Source of the DNA: Planctomycetota bacterium
GTDB taxonomy: Bacteria; Planctomycetota; Planctomycetia; Pirellulales; UBA1268
DNA length: 8,682 nucleotides
NCBI GenBank assembly: GCA_027622795.1
Contig: JAQBZA010000111.1
Span: 1-8,682 of the forward strand
Direction of reading: 5' to 3'
Shown: positions 1 to 6,101 of the stretch, piece after piece
Position numbering within the stretch: position 1 is the stretch's first letter
Layout: each line of letters opens with the position of its first letter
Program-made: the position numbers and the translations under genes
The notes under the pieces: model-generated
Told to the model about the DNA's origin: nothing
The model's input: only the letters and a program-made list of their open reading frames with translations
Databases searched by the model: none

Positions 1-49
1 GGTCGGCGAACGCTCGAGGAGCCTTGGCGTATCCTCGCCCGTGGCCCAT
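1..49 (-). CDS. 5' end of a further minus-strand gene, product unknown (cut by window edge)
   Basis: Only 16 codons are visible, reading MGHGRGYAKAPRAFAD before the left edge of the window. The ATG shares one base with the TGA stop of the isomerase (TGATG), and a near-perfect Shine-Dalgarno sequence, AAGGAG, lies five bases before the ATG, inside the last codons of the isomerase. That combination is a strong sign of a real, translationally coupled gene. The product cannot be identified from 16 residues. Sugar isomerases of this type often sit beside Gfo/Idh/MocA-type dehydrogenases, so that is one guess from context, but no clear Rossmann glycine motif is visible and I do not assign it. Confidence 0.5.
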   Translation of the reverse strand, partial: MGHGRGYAKAPRAFAD

Positions 50-1050
50 CAACTCTCCTTGGCGAAGGCCGAGTCGAACTGCTGCCGGCTCGGGGCGAAG
101 TCGAGATTGCGGACAAACTCAGCCGCCTCGGCGGCGCCGTGCTCCCGGTCCATGCCGCAGTCTTCCCACTCAACCGACAGCGGCCCCTCATAACCGATCT
201 GATTGAGAGCCCGAATGATTTCCTCAAAGTCAACGCCGCCACGGCCCGGGGAGCGGAAGTCCCAACCGCGGCGTGGATCACCGAAGTTGAGGTGGCTGCC
301 GAGGATGCCTCCCCGGCCGTTGAGGGTGACTGCCGCATCCTTGATGTGAACGTGGTAGATCCGGTCGTGGAAAGTACGAATGAACTCGACCGAATCGACG
401 CCCTGCCAGTGAAGATGGCTCGGGTCGAAGTTGAAACCAAACTCCTCGCGGCGTCCGAGGGCGTCGAGCGCACGTTGGGCTGTGACGGTGTCGAATGCGA
501 TTTCGGTGGGGTGCACCTCCAAAGCAAACCGCACGCCGCACTCCGCAAACACGTCGAGGATTGGATGCCAGCGGTCGGCAAATTCTCGAAAGCCGGCATC
601 GAGCATTGAGTCGGGTACCGGCGGAAACGAGTAGAGCAGATGCCAAATCGACGATCCCGTAAAGCCGTTGACCACTGATACACCGAGTCGTTGAGCGGCT
701 CGAGCGGTTCGCTTGATCTCCTCGGCGGCTCGTTCGTTGACGCCCTTCGGATCCCCATCACCCCAGACGTGCGGTGGCAGGATTGCCTTGTGCCGCTCGT
801 CGATGCGGTCACAGACTGCCTGACCGACCAGATGGCAGGAGATGGCGTACACCGAGAGATCATTCCGCTCGAGCGTGTCACGCTGAGCGGCGCAATAGCC
901 ACTTTCTTCGAGGGCACGAGTGACGTCGAAGTGATCTCCCCAGCAGGCCAGTTCGAGGCCGTCGTAGCCAAACTCGTTGGCCTTGCGGGCAAGATCTTCC
1001 AGCGGCATATCGGCCCATTGGCCTGTAAAGAGCGTGACAGGACGGGACAT
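49..1050 (-). CDS. Sugar phosphate isomerase/epimerase family protein (xylose-isomerase-like TIM barrel)
   Basis: A 333-residue protein of the AP-endonuclease-2/xylose-isomerase-like TIM-barrel superfamily. Members isomerise or epimerise sugars or inositol derivatives using a divalent metal. The likely metal ligands are visible in the usual order at the ends of barrel strands: E178 (in ALEVHP), D209 (in NFDPSHLHWQG), H235 (in YHVHIKD) and E294 (in LSVEWED). The N-terminal segment with GYDGLEL at 28-34 is the typical first strand-helix of the fold. No signal peptide is seen, so it is probably cytoplasmic. The ATG start is well supported: AAGGA lies eight bases upstream. It is the third gene of the minus-strand group, and the next gene starts on its stop codon. 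The exact substrate cannot be told from sequence; inositol or sugar-acid catabolism is plausible. The family call is firm, the reaction is not. Confidence 0.88.
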   Translation of the reverse strand: MSRPVTLFTGQWADMPLEDLARKANEFGYDGLELACWGDHFDVTRALEESGYCAAQRDTLERNDLSVYAISCHLVGQAVCDRIDERHKAILPPHVWGDGDPKGVNERAAEEIKRTARAAQRLGVSVVNGFTGSSIWHLLYSFPPVPDSMLDAGFREFADRWHPILDVFAECGVRFALEVHPTEIAFDTVTAQRALDALGRREEFGFNFDPSHLHWQGVDSVEFIRTFHDRIYHVHIKDAAVTLNGRGGILGSHLNFGDPRRGWDFRSPGRGGVDFEEIIRALNQIGYEGPLSVEWEDCGMDREHGAAEAAEFVRNLDFAPSRQQFDSAFAKES

Positions 1051-1138
1051 GGTGATATTCCTTACGGTATGAATTGAAACTCAGGAACTGAAGATTTCCC
1101 AGAGTGTAAGGCCGAAGGCAAAAAGCTGAAAGCAGGGA
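1051..1138. other. 88-base gap inside the minus-strand gene group
   Basis: This gap separates the LptF/G-like permease stop from the isomerase start. It holds the isomerase ribosome binding site (minus-strand AAGGA at about 1059-1063) and a very short GCC-TTC-GGC inverted repeat near 1110-1118 that is too small to call a terminator. An internal promoter for the isomerase could lie here, but I see no convincing -10/-35 pair. The gap is larger than the other spacings in the group, so the isomerase and the gene after it could be a separate transcription unit. Confidence 0.4.
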
Positions 1139-2326
1139 TCATCGCCGAATCACACTGCGCAGGAGCCACAGGCCCCACAGCGTGATCAGCACGTTGCCTG
1201 CCCAGACGGCCGGGGGTGGGAAGGCCCCCGCCTTCACCCGCGAGACACCCATCATGAAGATCGGGTAATAAACGACAAGAATTGGCAGAAAGCAAAGAAA
1301 GAAGCTTGTCAGAAAGTCAGCATTTCGCATCCGGATCGCCATCGGAGCCCCAACGAGCACGAAGCACAGGCAGCTGAAGCCATTGGCCCACCGTCGCCAC
1401 GGCTCCATGATGATGCGAGTGAGTCGGTTGGTGTGGTGCACGGTCTCGGCGTCGTGCCCAGCGATCGCCGCCGGCGTTGTCTGCTCGAGGTGGCCGGAGA
1501 CGATGGCCAGGGCCTGCTGGCCGGCCGCCAACTGGTTGAGCTGGTCAAGACGCCTCACTTCCTCGGCCCGGGCCGCCGGAAAATCGGCCATGGCAATCTC
1601 AGACGGGCTCGTCGAGGCGAGCCCCTTCCGGCTCACCGCATCAAGCGGCACCTTGCGGACGATCGTGTCGGGGAACACGGCCTTCACGTCACCCATGTGG
1701 AGCGTGCCGTCATGGAACGTGACAATCAGTTCGCTCGCATCGGGATCGGTTGTGATCTCCGCCTCGGCGGCCGACACCGTGGCCGGAGTGCCGCCCGCTC
1801 CACCCTGAGTGAACGACAGCGTGGGGCGGATCAGCCGTTTGCCCTCGACCCCCTTCACATTGATCGATACCTGCGGTGTGCTGTAGGACCGCTGCTGCCG
1901 CAGTCGGCCATAGATGATTTCTTCGACGCTATTGACGATCACCCGCCGCACGCCATCGCGTCCCCATGACACGGCCACGTCATTGAGCCAGACGGAGACA
2001 AAGCTGACCACCACAGCCAACGCAATTGCCGGCCAGATCGCTGCCATGGGCGTGATACCGGCCGCCTTGAGGGCGGTGATCTCGTTCGTTGCCGACATCC
2101 GGCCGAACACGCTGGCCACTGCAAACAGCATGGTGCCTGGGACGGCAAACCGCATCGCCTCCGGCACCACGAAGGGAATGAGCCGAGCGATTTGGAGAAG
2201 CCCCAGCCCCTGCTGCTGCGCTTCTTTCACAAGCCCGACAATGAGCATGAAGAGCGTGAGTGCTGACAGCGACACGAGGAAGACCTGCAGCAGTTCAATC
2301 AGAACGTAACGAGAAATGATCTTCAT
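1139..2326 (-). CDS. LptF/LptG family permease (YjgP/YjgQ)
   Basis: A 395-residue inner-membrane protein of the LptF/LptG family, the transmembrane half of the ABC transporter that extracts lipopolysaccharide from the inner membrane and passes it to LptC/LptA. The layout fits: N-terminal SRYVLIELLQ, membrane spans at about 11-33, 50-72 and 97-117, a large periplasmic part with the beta-jellyroll from about 120 to 245, then spans at about 313-331, 339-360 and 373-391. The cytoplasmic-loop motif NEITALKAAGI (81-91), which contacts the LptB ATPase in known members, is intact. I chose the ATG at 2326 because MKIISRY is a typical family N-terminus; an in-frame ATG at 2338 would add MRAP. E. coli LptF and LptG are about 360-366 residues; the extra length is a helical stretch at about 250-295. 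It starts 24 bases after the phosphatase stop. Only one permease gene is present here, and F versus G cannot be decided. Confidence 0.92.
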   Translation of the reverse strand: MKIISRYVLIELLQVFLVSLSALTLFMLIVGLVKEAQQQGLGLLQIARLIPFVVPEAMRFAVPGTMLFAVASVFGRMSATNEITALKAAGITPMAAIWPAIALAVVVSFVSVWLNDVAVSWGRDGVRRVIVNSVEEIIYGRLRQQRSYSTPQVSINVKGVEGKRLIRPTLSFTQGGAGGTPATVSAAEAEITTDPDASELIVTFHDGTLHMGDVKAVFPDTIVRKVPLDAVSRKGLASTSPSEIAMADFPAARAEEVRRLDQLNQLAAGQQALAIVSGHLEQTTPAAIAGHDAETVHHTNRLTRIIMEPWRRWANGFSCLCFVLVGAPMAIRMRNADFLTSFFLCFLPILVVYYPIFMMGVSRVKAGAFPPPAVWAGNVLITLWGLWLLRSVIRR

Positions 2327-2350
2327 GGGAGCCCGCATTGTAGCTGCGCG

Positions 2351-3688
2351 TCATGCATCAGCGGCAGGCCGATCCAGGCCGGCGTGTTCACCCTGGTGCT
2401 GCTTTCCCTCTGACCGATTTCGTGGCACTGCATCAGCAATGAGGCAGAGGGCAGTCGCCGCCGCGTTGATGGCGCCGTCGAATTGGTGGGCTGAACTCCG
2501 CTCCCAAACCTCCGCTGCAAGCGGAACAAGTTGCTGCTGCTCAGAGGGGGAGAGTTCTGATGCAATCGTCTCGATGCTCTTGGCCAGGTCCGCAAAGTGT
2601 CTGTGGTCAGGAGTGCAGTCGGCTTCTTGGTACGATCCGTGGCTCTGCCGAGTCGCTCGCGCCCCGGCAAGTGCCGTGCTTTGTCTGGCAATGGCTGCCA
2701 GCGCCGCACCGCCAAGGAACACGACCGTGGCGAGTGCGGCCGCAGCGGCCCCGATTCCCGTAATCGCTTCCGCAGTGGGCGACTTGGGCTGGATCAGGTC
2801 GCCGTTAAGAACCAGGAACAGAAAAAAACACATGCCGGCAGCAAGGAGTGATTTCCAGGCGAGACCCGGCATCGATGAAGGTGTTTGGGACCCATCGGTA
2901 AGTGGCCAAGGCTCTTGCCTTGCGTACGACGAGGTAACTTCCTCGGGACCTGCTCTAGCAATGATGACAGTCACGTTGTCCGGAGCCCCACGCGCGAGCG
3001 TCAATCCCACGAGTGCCTTGGTCGCCTGATCCACGTCGGAGAGCTGCGAGGCGAGGAGTCCGATTTCTGCATTGCTGACCTGGCCCGAGAGACCATCGCT
3101 ACACAGGACGAAGATGTCACCATTCCGAATGGGGAGCGGGCCTTCGAGATCAGGCTCAACCTCGGCATGTGGACCCATCGAACGAGTAATGATGTTTTTC
3201 GGAATGCCCTCAGCCTCTTTCTCTGGCAGACCGCACTCCCAGGCCAACGAGTGGTCGCGAGTGAGCTGCTCAATACGATGACCACGGATGCGATACACTC
3301 GGCTGTCCCCGACATGGCCGATCAAGGCGCCCCGTGGGACCATCACAAGAGCGCTGCACGTGGTCCCCATGCCACGGAAACCGGGATGCGTCTCTCCCTT
3401 GTCAAAGATCTCAGCATTCGCCTGCCGCATCGCCCGTTGGAGTGCGTCGGGTGGGGTCGTGTTGATGATTTTCTGGTACAGGTGAGGTACGCGATCCGCT
3501 GCCATGCCACTGGCTTCTTCACCAGCGGCGTGAGCGCCCATGCCGTCGGCAACAATGAGAAACCAGCCGGTCTTCCGATAGGCCTCGGGGCCTGCTGGGG
3601 GAAGGATGGCGTGGGCGTCTTGATTCATGGCCCGTCGGCAGCCCACATCAGAGCGACCACTGCAGACGAGAGTTGTGCCGTTTCCCAA
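2351..3688 (-). CDS. PP2C-family serine/threonine protein phosphatase with C-terminal membrane segments
   Basis: A 445-residue metal-dependent (PPM) phosphatase. The catalytic domain covers about 8-246, with all core motifs: SDVG at 13-16, NQD at 22-24, VADGMGAHAAGE at 46-57 (metal ligands D48, G49), GMGTT at 106-110, GHVGDSRVY at 124-132, CSDGLSG at 196-202 (D198) and GAPDNVTV at 234-241 (D237, N238). It should dephosphorylate Ser/Thr phosphoproteins using Mn or Mg. After a linker come two hydrophobic segments at about 278-296 and 309-334, probably a membrane hairpin that leaves both the phosphatase and the roughly 110-residue tail in the cytoplasm. The tail (337-445) is helical-looking and matches nothing I recognise. 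The start is a TTG: no in-frame ATG lies between it and the upstream TGA (3713-3715), while the first internal ATG (codon 21) would remove the first beta-strand. No Shine-Dalgarno is seen. It is the first gene of the group, followed by LptF/G. Confidence 0.94.
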   Translation of the reverse strand: MGNGTTLVCSGRSDVGCRRAMNQDAHAILPPAGPEAYRKTGWFLIVADGMGAHAAGEEASGMAADRVPHLYQKIINTTPPDALQRAMRQANAEIFDKGETHPGFRGMGTTCSALVMVPRGALIGHVGDSRVYRIRGHRIEQLTRDHSLAWECGLPEKEAEGIPKNIITRSMGPHAEVEPDLEGPLPIRNGDIFVLCSDGLSGQVSNAEIGLLASQLSDVDQATKALVGLTLARGAPDNVTVIIARAGPEEVTSSYARQEPWPLTDGSQTPSSMPGLAWKSLLAAGMCFFLFLVLNGDLIQPKSPTAEAITGIGAAAAALATVVFLGGAALAAIARQSTALAGARATRQSHGSYQEADCTPDHRHFADLAKSIETIASELSPSEQQQLVPLAAEVWERSSAHQFDGAINAAATALCLIADAVPRNRSEGKQHQGEHAGLDRPAADA

Positions 3689-3827
3689 AACTGTGATAGC
3701 CCCGGGGAGGTTCAGAAAGGAAGCAAACTGCAGATTCTAGCGAGACGTCGAAGTCGGGGCGATATGCATTCGCTGTGTCAACCATGGCCTTGAAGGGCTG
3801 GTCTGGCAACTGAATTTCCCTGATTCT
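3689..3827. other. Divergent intergenic region between the PP2C phosphatase and the PEGA lipoprotein
   Basis: This 139-base region must hold the promoters of two divergent units. On the minus strand it carries the 13-base box annotated separately, with a TAGAAT -10-like hexamer. A perfect TTGACA also lies on the minus strand at 3776-3781, but 36 bases from that hexamer, too far for a standard pair. A CCCCGGGG palindrome sits at 3701-3708. No clear promoter is visible for the plus-strand lipoprotein; TTGAAG at 3790-3795 has only weak -10 candidates after it. No gene-sized reading frame of its own is seen. Confidence 0.5.
3730..3742 (-). promoter_or_regulatory. Putative promoter -10 region of the PP2C operon (13-base box shared with ahpD)
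   Basis: Read on the minus strand this is CGCTAGAATCTGC, containing TAGAAT (5 of 6 with the TATAAT consensus). It lies 41 bases upstream of the TTG start. The identical 13 bases recur at 6657-6669, 47 bases upstream of ahpD, in the same orientation relative to the gene. Similar placement of an exact repeat in two intergenic regions supports a regulatory role. No good -35 hexamer stands 16-18 bases upstream, so a sigma-70-type promoter with a weak -35 or a shared operator are both possible. Confidence 0.5.
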
Positions 3828-4433
3828 ATGGTTTGCTCCATGTGTGGAAAGAATCGTGTTTTGGCAGCAACAGTTGTCATCGGCTTTGTGGGCTTGGTGT
3901 CATTCGCCGGCTGCGTGCAGCGGAGAATGACTATTCGCAGTAACCCGCCCGGAGCCCTCGTCTACGTCGATGATTACCAGTTGGGATCAACCCCCGTCTC
4001 GACCGATTTTGTCTACTACGGTACTCGCAAGATTCGGCTCGTGAAGGATGGCTACGAGACGCTCACAGTTCGGCAGCCCTTCCCGCTGCCGTGGTACCAG
4101 GTTTTTCCGCTCGATTTCGTCACCGAAAATCTTTGGCCGTGGGAGATCCGGGATGAACGGGTGGTTGATCTGGCGATGATGCCGGCGGCCGCAATCGCGC
4201 CGGAGGAAGTGGTGGGGCGTGCCGAGGTGGCACGACTGGCTTCTGGGAGCGGTTCAATGACTCCGGTTCCGCTGCTGACGCCACCGACCGCACCACCGCC
4301 GGCGCCTGTGCAACCGCTGCCGCCGCCAGGGCCGGTGTTTCCGCCGCAACAGGCGCCGCTGCCAATGCAAGGCCTGCAGTCTCCGGGACAAAACGCGCCA
4401 CAGCAGGGTGTTCCAAGCCTCGGCGTGCCATAA
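3828..4433 (+). CDS. PEGA domain-containing lipoprotein with proline-rich C-terminus
   Basis: A 201-residue predicted lipoprotein. A basic n-region (K8, R10), a hydrophobic stretch 11-27 and a lipobox-like SFAGC with the modifiable Cys at 29 indicate secretion and lipid anchoring; Phe at the -3 position is less usual than Leu. Residues 34-80 form a PEGA domain, an extracytoplasmic beta-module of unknown ligand: SNPPGALVYVDD at 38-49, then GSTPVSTDFVYYGTRKI and the typical KDGYETL at 73-79. Residues 81-118 are rich in aromatic residues (PWYQVFPLDF, ENLWPWEIRDER), a pattern I recall from planctomycetal PEGA proteins. From about 144 on, the tail is low-complexity Pro/Gln and probably disordered. 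ATG at 3840 (codon 5) is an equally likely start and would give a cleaner signal peptide; neither has a Shine-Dalgarno. The ligase gene begins seven bases after the stop. Confidence 0.85.
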   Translation: MVCSMCGKNRVLAATVVIGFVGLVSFAGCVQRRMTIRSNPPGALVYVDDYQLGSTPVSTDFVYYGTRKIRLVKDGYETLTVRQPFPLPWYQVFPLDFVTENLWPWEIRDERVVDLAMMPAAAIAPEEVVGRAEVARLASGSGSMTPVPLLTPPTAPPPAPVQPLPPPGPVFPPQQAPLPMQGLQSPGQNAPQQGVPSLGVP

Positions 4434-4440
4434 TGATTGC

Positions 4441-5766
4441 ATGGCCGAATCCTTCCATCACCATGCCAACGCTCGGGCAACGCTCGATGCGCTGAAACTC
4501 ACGCGGCTTCGCTGCCTGCTGGAAGAAATACTTCCTGGCAACGGTTTTTACGCGGCCAAGTTGGCCCGCGTGTCTGAGCCGGCAGCGATCGAATCACTCG
4601 ACACACTGGCCGAATGGCCATTCACCTTCAAGGATGAGTTGGTCGAGGCGGCGGGCATGGCTGTGGCCGCAGGGCAGCCGGCCCATCCCGGCAACCTGAC
4701 CTATCCTGTTGAGCGGTACGTGCGCTACCACCAGACCAGCGGCACCCATGGTCGACCGCTCGCCGTCTTCGATACCGCTGCGGACTGGCAGTGGTGGATG
4801 GAGTGCTGGCGAGTCGTGCTGGAACGGGGCCGCGTGCGGCCTGGTGACCGCCTTTTCGTGGCATCGTCGTTTGGGCCGTATGTTGGTTTCTGGAGTGCAT
4901 TCGATGCGGCTGCGACCACGGGCGCAATGGCAATCCCATCAGGAGGTCTTTCGACAGTCGCCCGTTTAGAACTACTGCGCTCTGTCGGAGCAACCGTGCT
5001 TGTTGCCACACCAAGTTACGCGTTGCATCTGGCTGAAGTGGCTGAAACGCAAAAAATTGACACGGCTTCCCTCGCCGTACGACTGGTCATCGTGGCCGGT
5101 GAGCCGGGGGGGTCATCGCCCGCGGTGCGGTCACAGTTGGCGGAGCGTTGGGGGGCCGCAGTGCTTGATCACGCTGGCGCTACAGAGGTGGGACCGTGGG
5201 GCGTGGGTGACCAAAGAGGCCACGGTCTCAATGTGATTGAGCCTTGGTTTCACCCCGAGTTTCTTGCGGTCGATACCGGCCGGCCGGCGGTGGCGGGTGA
5301 ACTTTCCGAGTTGGTGCTCACAACGCTCGGCCGTGCTGGTGCGCCGGTAATCCGGTATCGAACGGGCGACCTTGTGCGTCCTTGTTGGCCGAGTGACGAA
5401 GAACTGGCCGCTGGCGGATGTCCATGGGTTTGGCTCGAGGGCGGCGTCCTCGGTAGGGCCGATGACATGCTGATCGTGCGCGGTGTCAACATCTTCCCAG
5501 GGGCAGTCGATGACATCGTCCGCAGTTTTCCCGAGGTTGTCGAATACCGGCTCACCGTGTCCACTCATGACAGTCTCGATACGATATTTCTGGAAATAGA
5601 AGACCATCTTGATGATCCTGGCCGCGTCGCCGCGGAACTGCGACTCCGGCTCGGGCTGCGCGTTGAAGTGGCGACTGCTCCGGTCGGCAGCCTGCCGCGG
5701 TTTGAGGGTAAAGGCCGGCGCATCATCGATCAGCGGTCCCACGTGACGAGGCGACCCATGCCATGA
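4441..5766 (+). CDS. PaaK-like adenylate-forming ligase (phenylacetate-CoA ligase family)
   Basis: A 441-residue member of the ANL superfamily closest to PaaK/CapK-type enzymes, which activate a carboxylate with ATP and usually transfer it to CoA. The motifs run in order: P-loop TSGTHGRP (99-106), VAGEPGG (218-224), the adenine-binding-type GATEVGP (246-252), YRTGDL (306-311), GRADDMLIVRGVNIFP (338-353) and the C-terminal lysine motif PRFEGKGRRIID (419-430, with K424 as probable catalytic lysine). The length is normal for PaaK. His in the P-loop where Thr or Ser is usual is notable. The true acid substrate is unknown; the PaaK name should not be read as phenylacetate degradation, as no other paa gene is nearby. 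The ATG at 4441 is preferred to an upstream in-frame GTG (4408) that would overlap the lipoprotein gene. The stop overlaps the next start (ATGA). Cytoplasmic. Confidence 0.9.
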   Translation: MAESFHHHANARATLDALKLTRLRCLLEEILPGNGFYAAKLARVSEPAAIESLDTLAEWPFTFKDELVEAAGMAVAAGQPAHPGNLTYPVERYVRYHQTSGTHGRPLAVFDTAADWQWWMECWRVVLERGRVRPGDRLFVASSFGPYVGFWSAFDAAATTGAMAIPSGGLSTVARLELLRSVGATVLVATPSYALHLAEVAETQKIDTASLAVRLVIVAGEPGGSSPAVRSQLAERWGAAVLDHAGATEVGPWGVGDQRGHGLNVIEPWFHPEFLAVDTGRPAVAGELSELVLTTLGRAGAPVIRYRTGDLVRPCWPSDEELAAGGCPWVWLEGGVLGRADDMLIVRGVNIFPGAVDDIVRSFPEVVEYRLTVSTHDSLDTIFLEIEDHLDDPGRVAAELRLRLGLRVEVATAPVGSLPRFEGKGRRIIDQRSHVTRRPMP

Positions 5767-6101
5767 ACCATCCAATTCCCGTGGCGATCCGCCGCCGTGA
5801 CGACGGATCAATCAAGATCGCCTGGAACGATGGCGTCGAAGGTGTGGCCACGCCGCGGCTGCTCCGCGATGCATGCCCGTGCGCTTCCTGCCGGGAGAAG
5901 CGGGCCGAAACAGCGGGGGCAGCCGGGGCAGGTCTCTTGCAGGTACTCACGCCCGAAGAGATTGCCCCGTTGACGATTACCAGCATGAGCCCGGTGGGCC
6001 AGTATGCCTACAAGATCACCTTCTCCGACGGTCACGACAGCGGCATCTACACACTCGAGTATCTGCGGGAGCTCATGCCAGCGCAACCGCTGCAGCGTTG
6101 A
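5763..6101 (+). CDS. DUF971 domain protein (gamma-butyrobetaine hydroxylase-like N-terminal domain)
   Basis: A 112-residue, single-domain protein. It carries the hallmarks of DUF971/GBBH-like_N: an early W-x-DG (W21), LRDACPCASCR at 34-44 with C38, C40 and C43, and VGQYAYKITFSDGHDSGIYT at 78-97 with H91. In the related N-terminal domain of human gamma-butyrobetaine dioxygenase three Cys and one His bind a structural zinc, so a zinc site is expected. Stand-alone DUF971 proteins have no established reaction; the domain also occurs at the C-terminus of the plant Fe-S carrier HCF101, which hints at a metal or cluster-related role. Its ATG overlaps the ligase stop by four bases, so the two are probably co-translated. 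Its last 29 bases overlap the end of ahpD on the other strand. Confidence 0.93.
   Translation: MNHPIPVAIRRRDDGSIKIAWNDGVEGVATPRLLRDACPCASCREKRAETAGAAGAGLLQVLTPEEIAPLTITSMSPVGQYAYKITFSDGHDSGIYTLEYLRELMPAQPLQR

Noticed and set aside
3734..3781. TTGACA (minus strand, 3776-3781) as -35 partner of TAGAAT (3734-3739)
   Set aside because: The spacer is 36 bases, twice the usual 16-18, and no good -10 hexamer lies at the right distance from TTGACA.
2885..3793. 302-codon open frame on the plus strand opposite the PP2C gene
   Set aside because: The minus-strand frame carries every PP2C motif; the plus-strand translation has no recognisable domain and is a GC-rich antisense shadow.
4257..4430. Repetitive CCG-rich stretch as a tandem repeat array or CRISPR
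   Set aside because: It is irregular coding sequence for a Pro/Gln-rich protein tail, with no constant repeat unit or spacers.
4408..4440. Upstream GTG start for the ligase
   Set aside because: It would overlap the end of the lipoprotein gene, has no Shine-Dalgarno and adds a non-conserved peptide; the ATG at 4441 fits the family length.
5131..5811. 226-codon minus-strand frame opposite the ligase
   Set aside because: It covers the conserved C-terminal motifs of the ligase in antisense and shows no family features.
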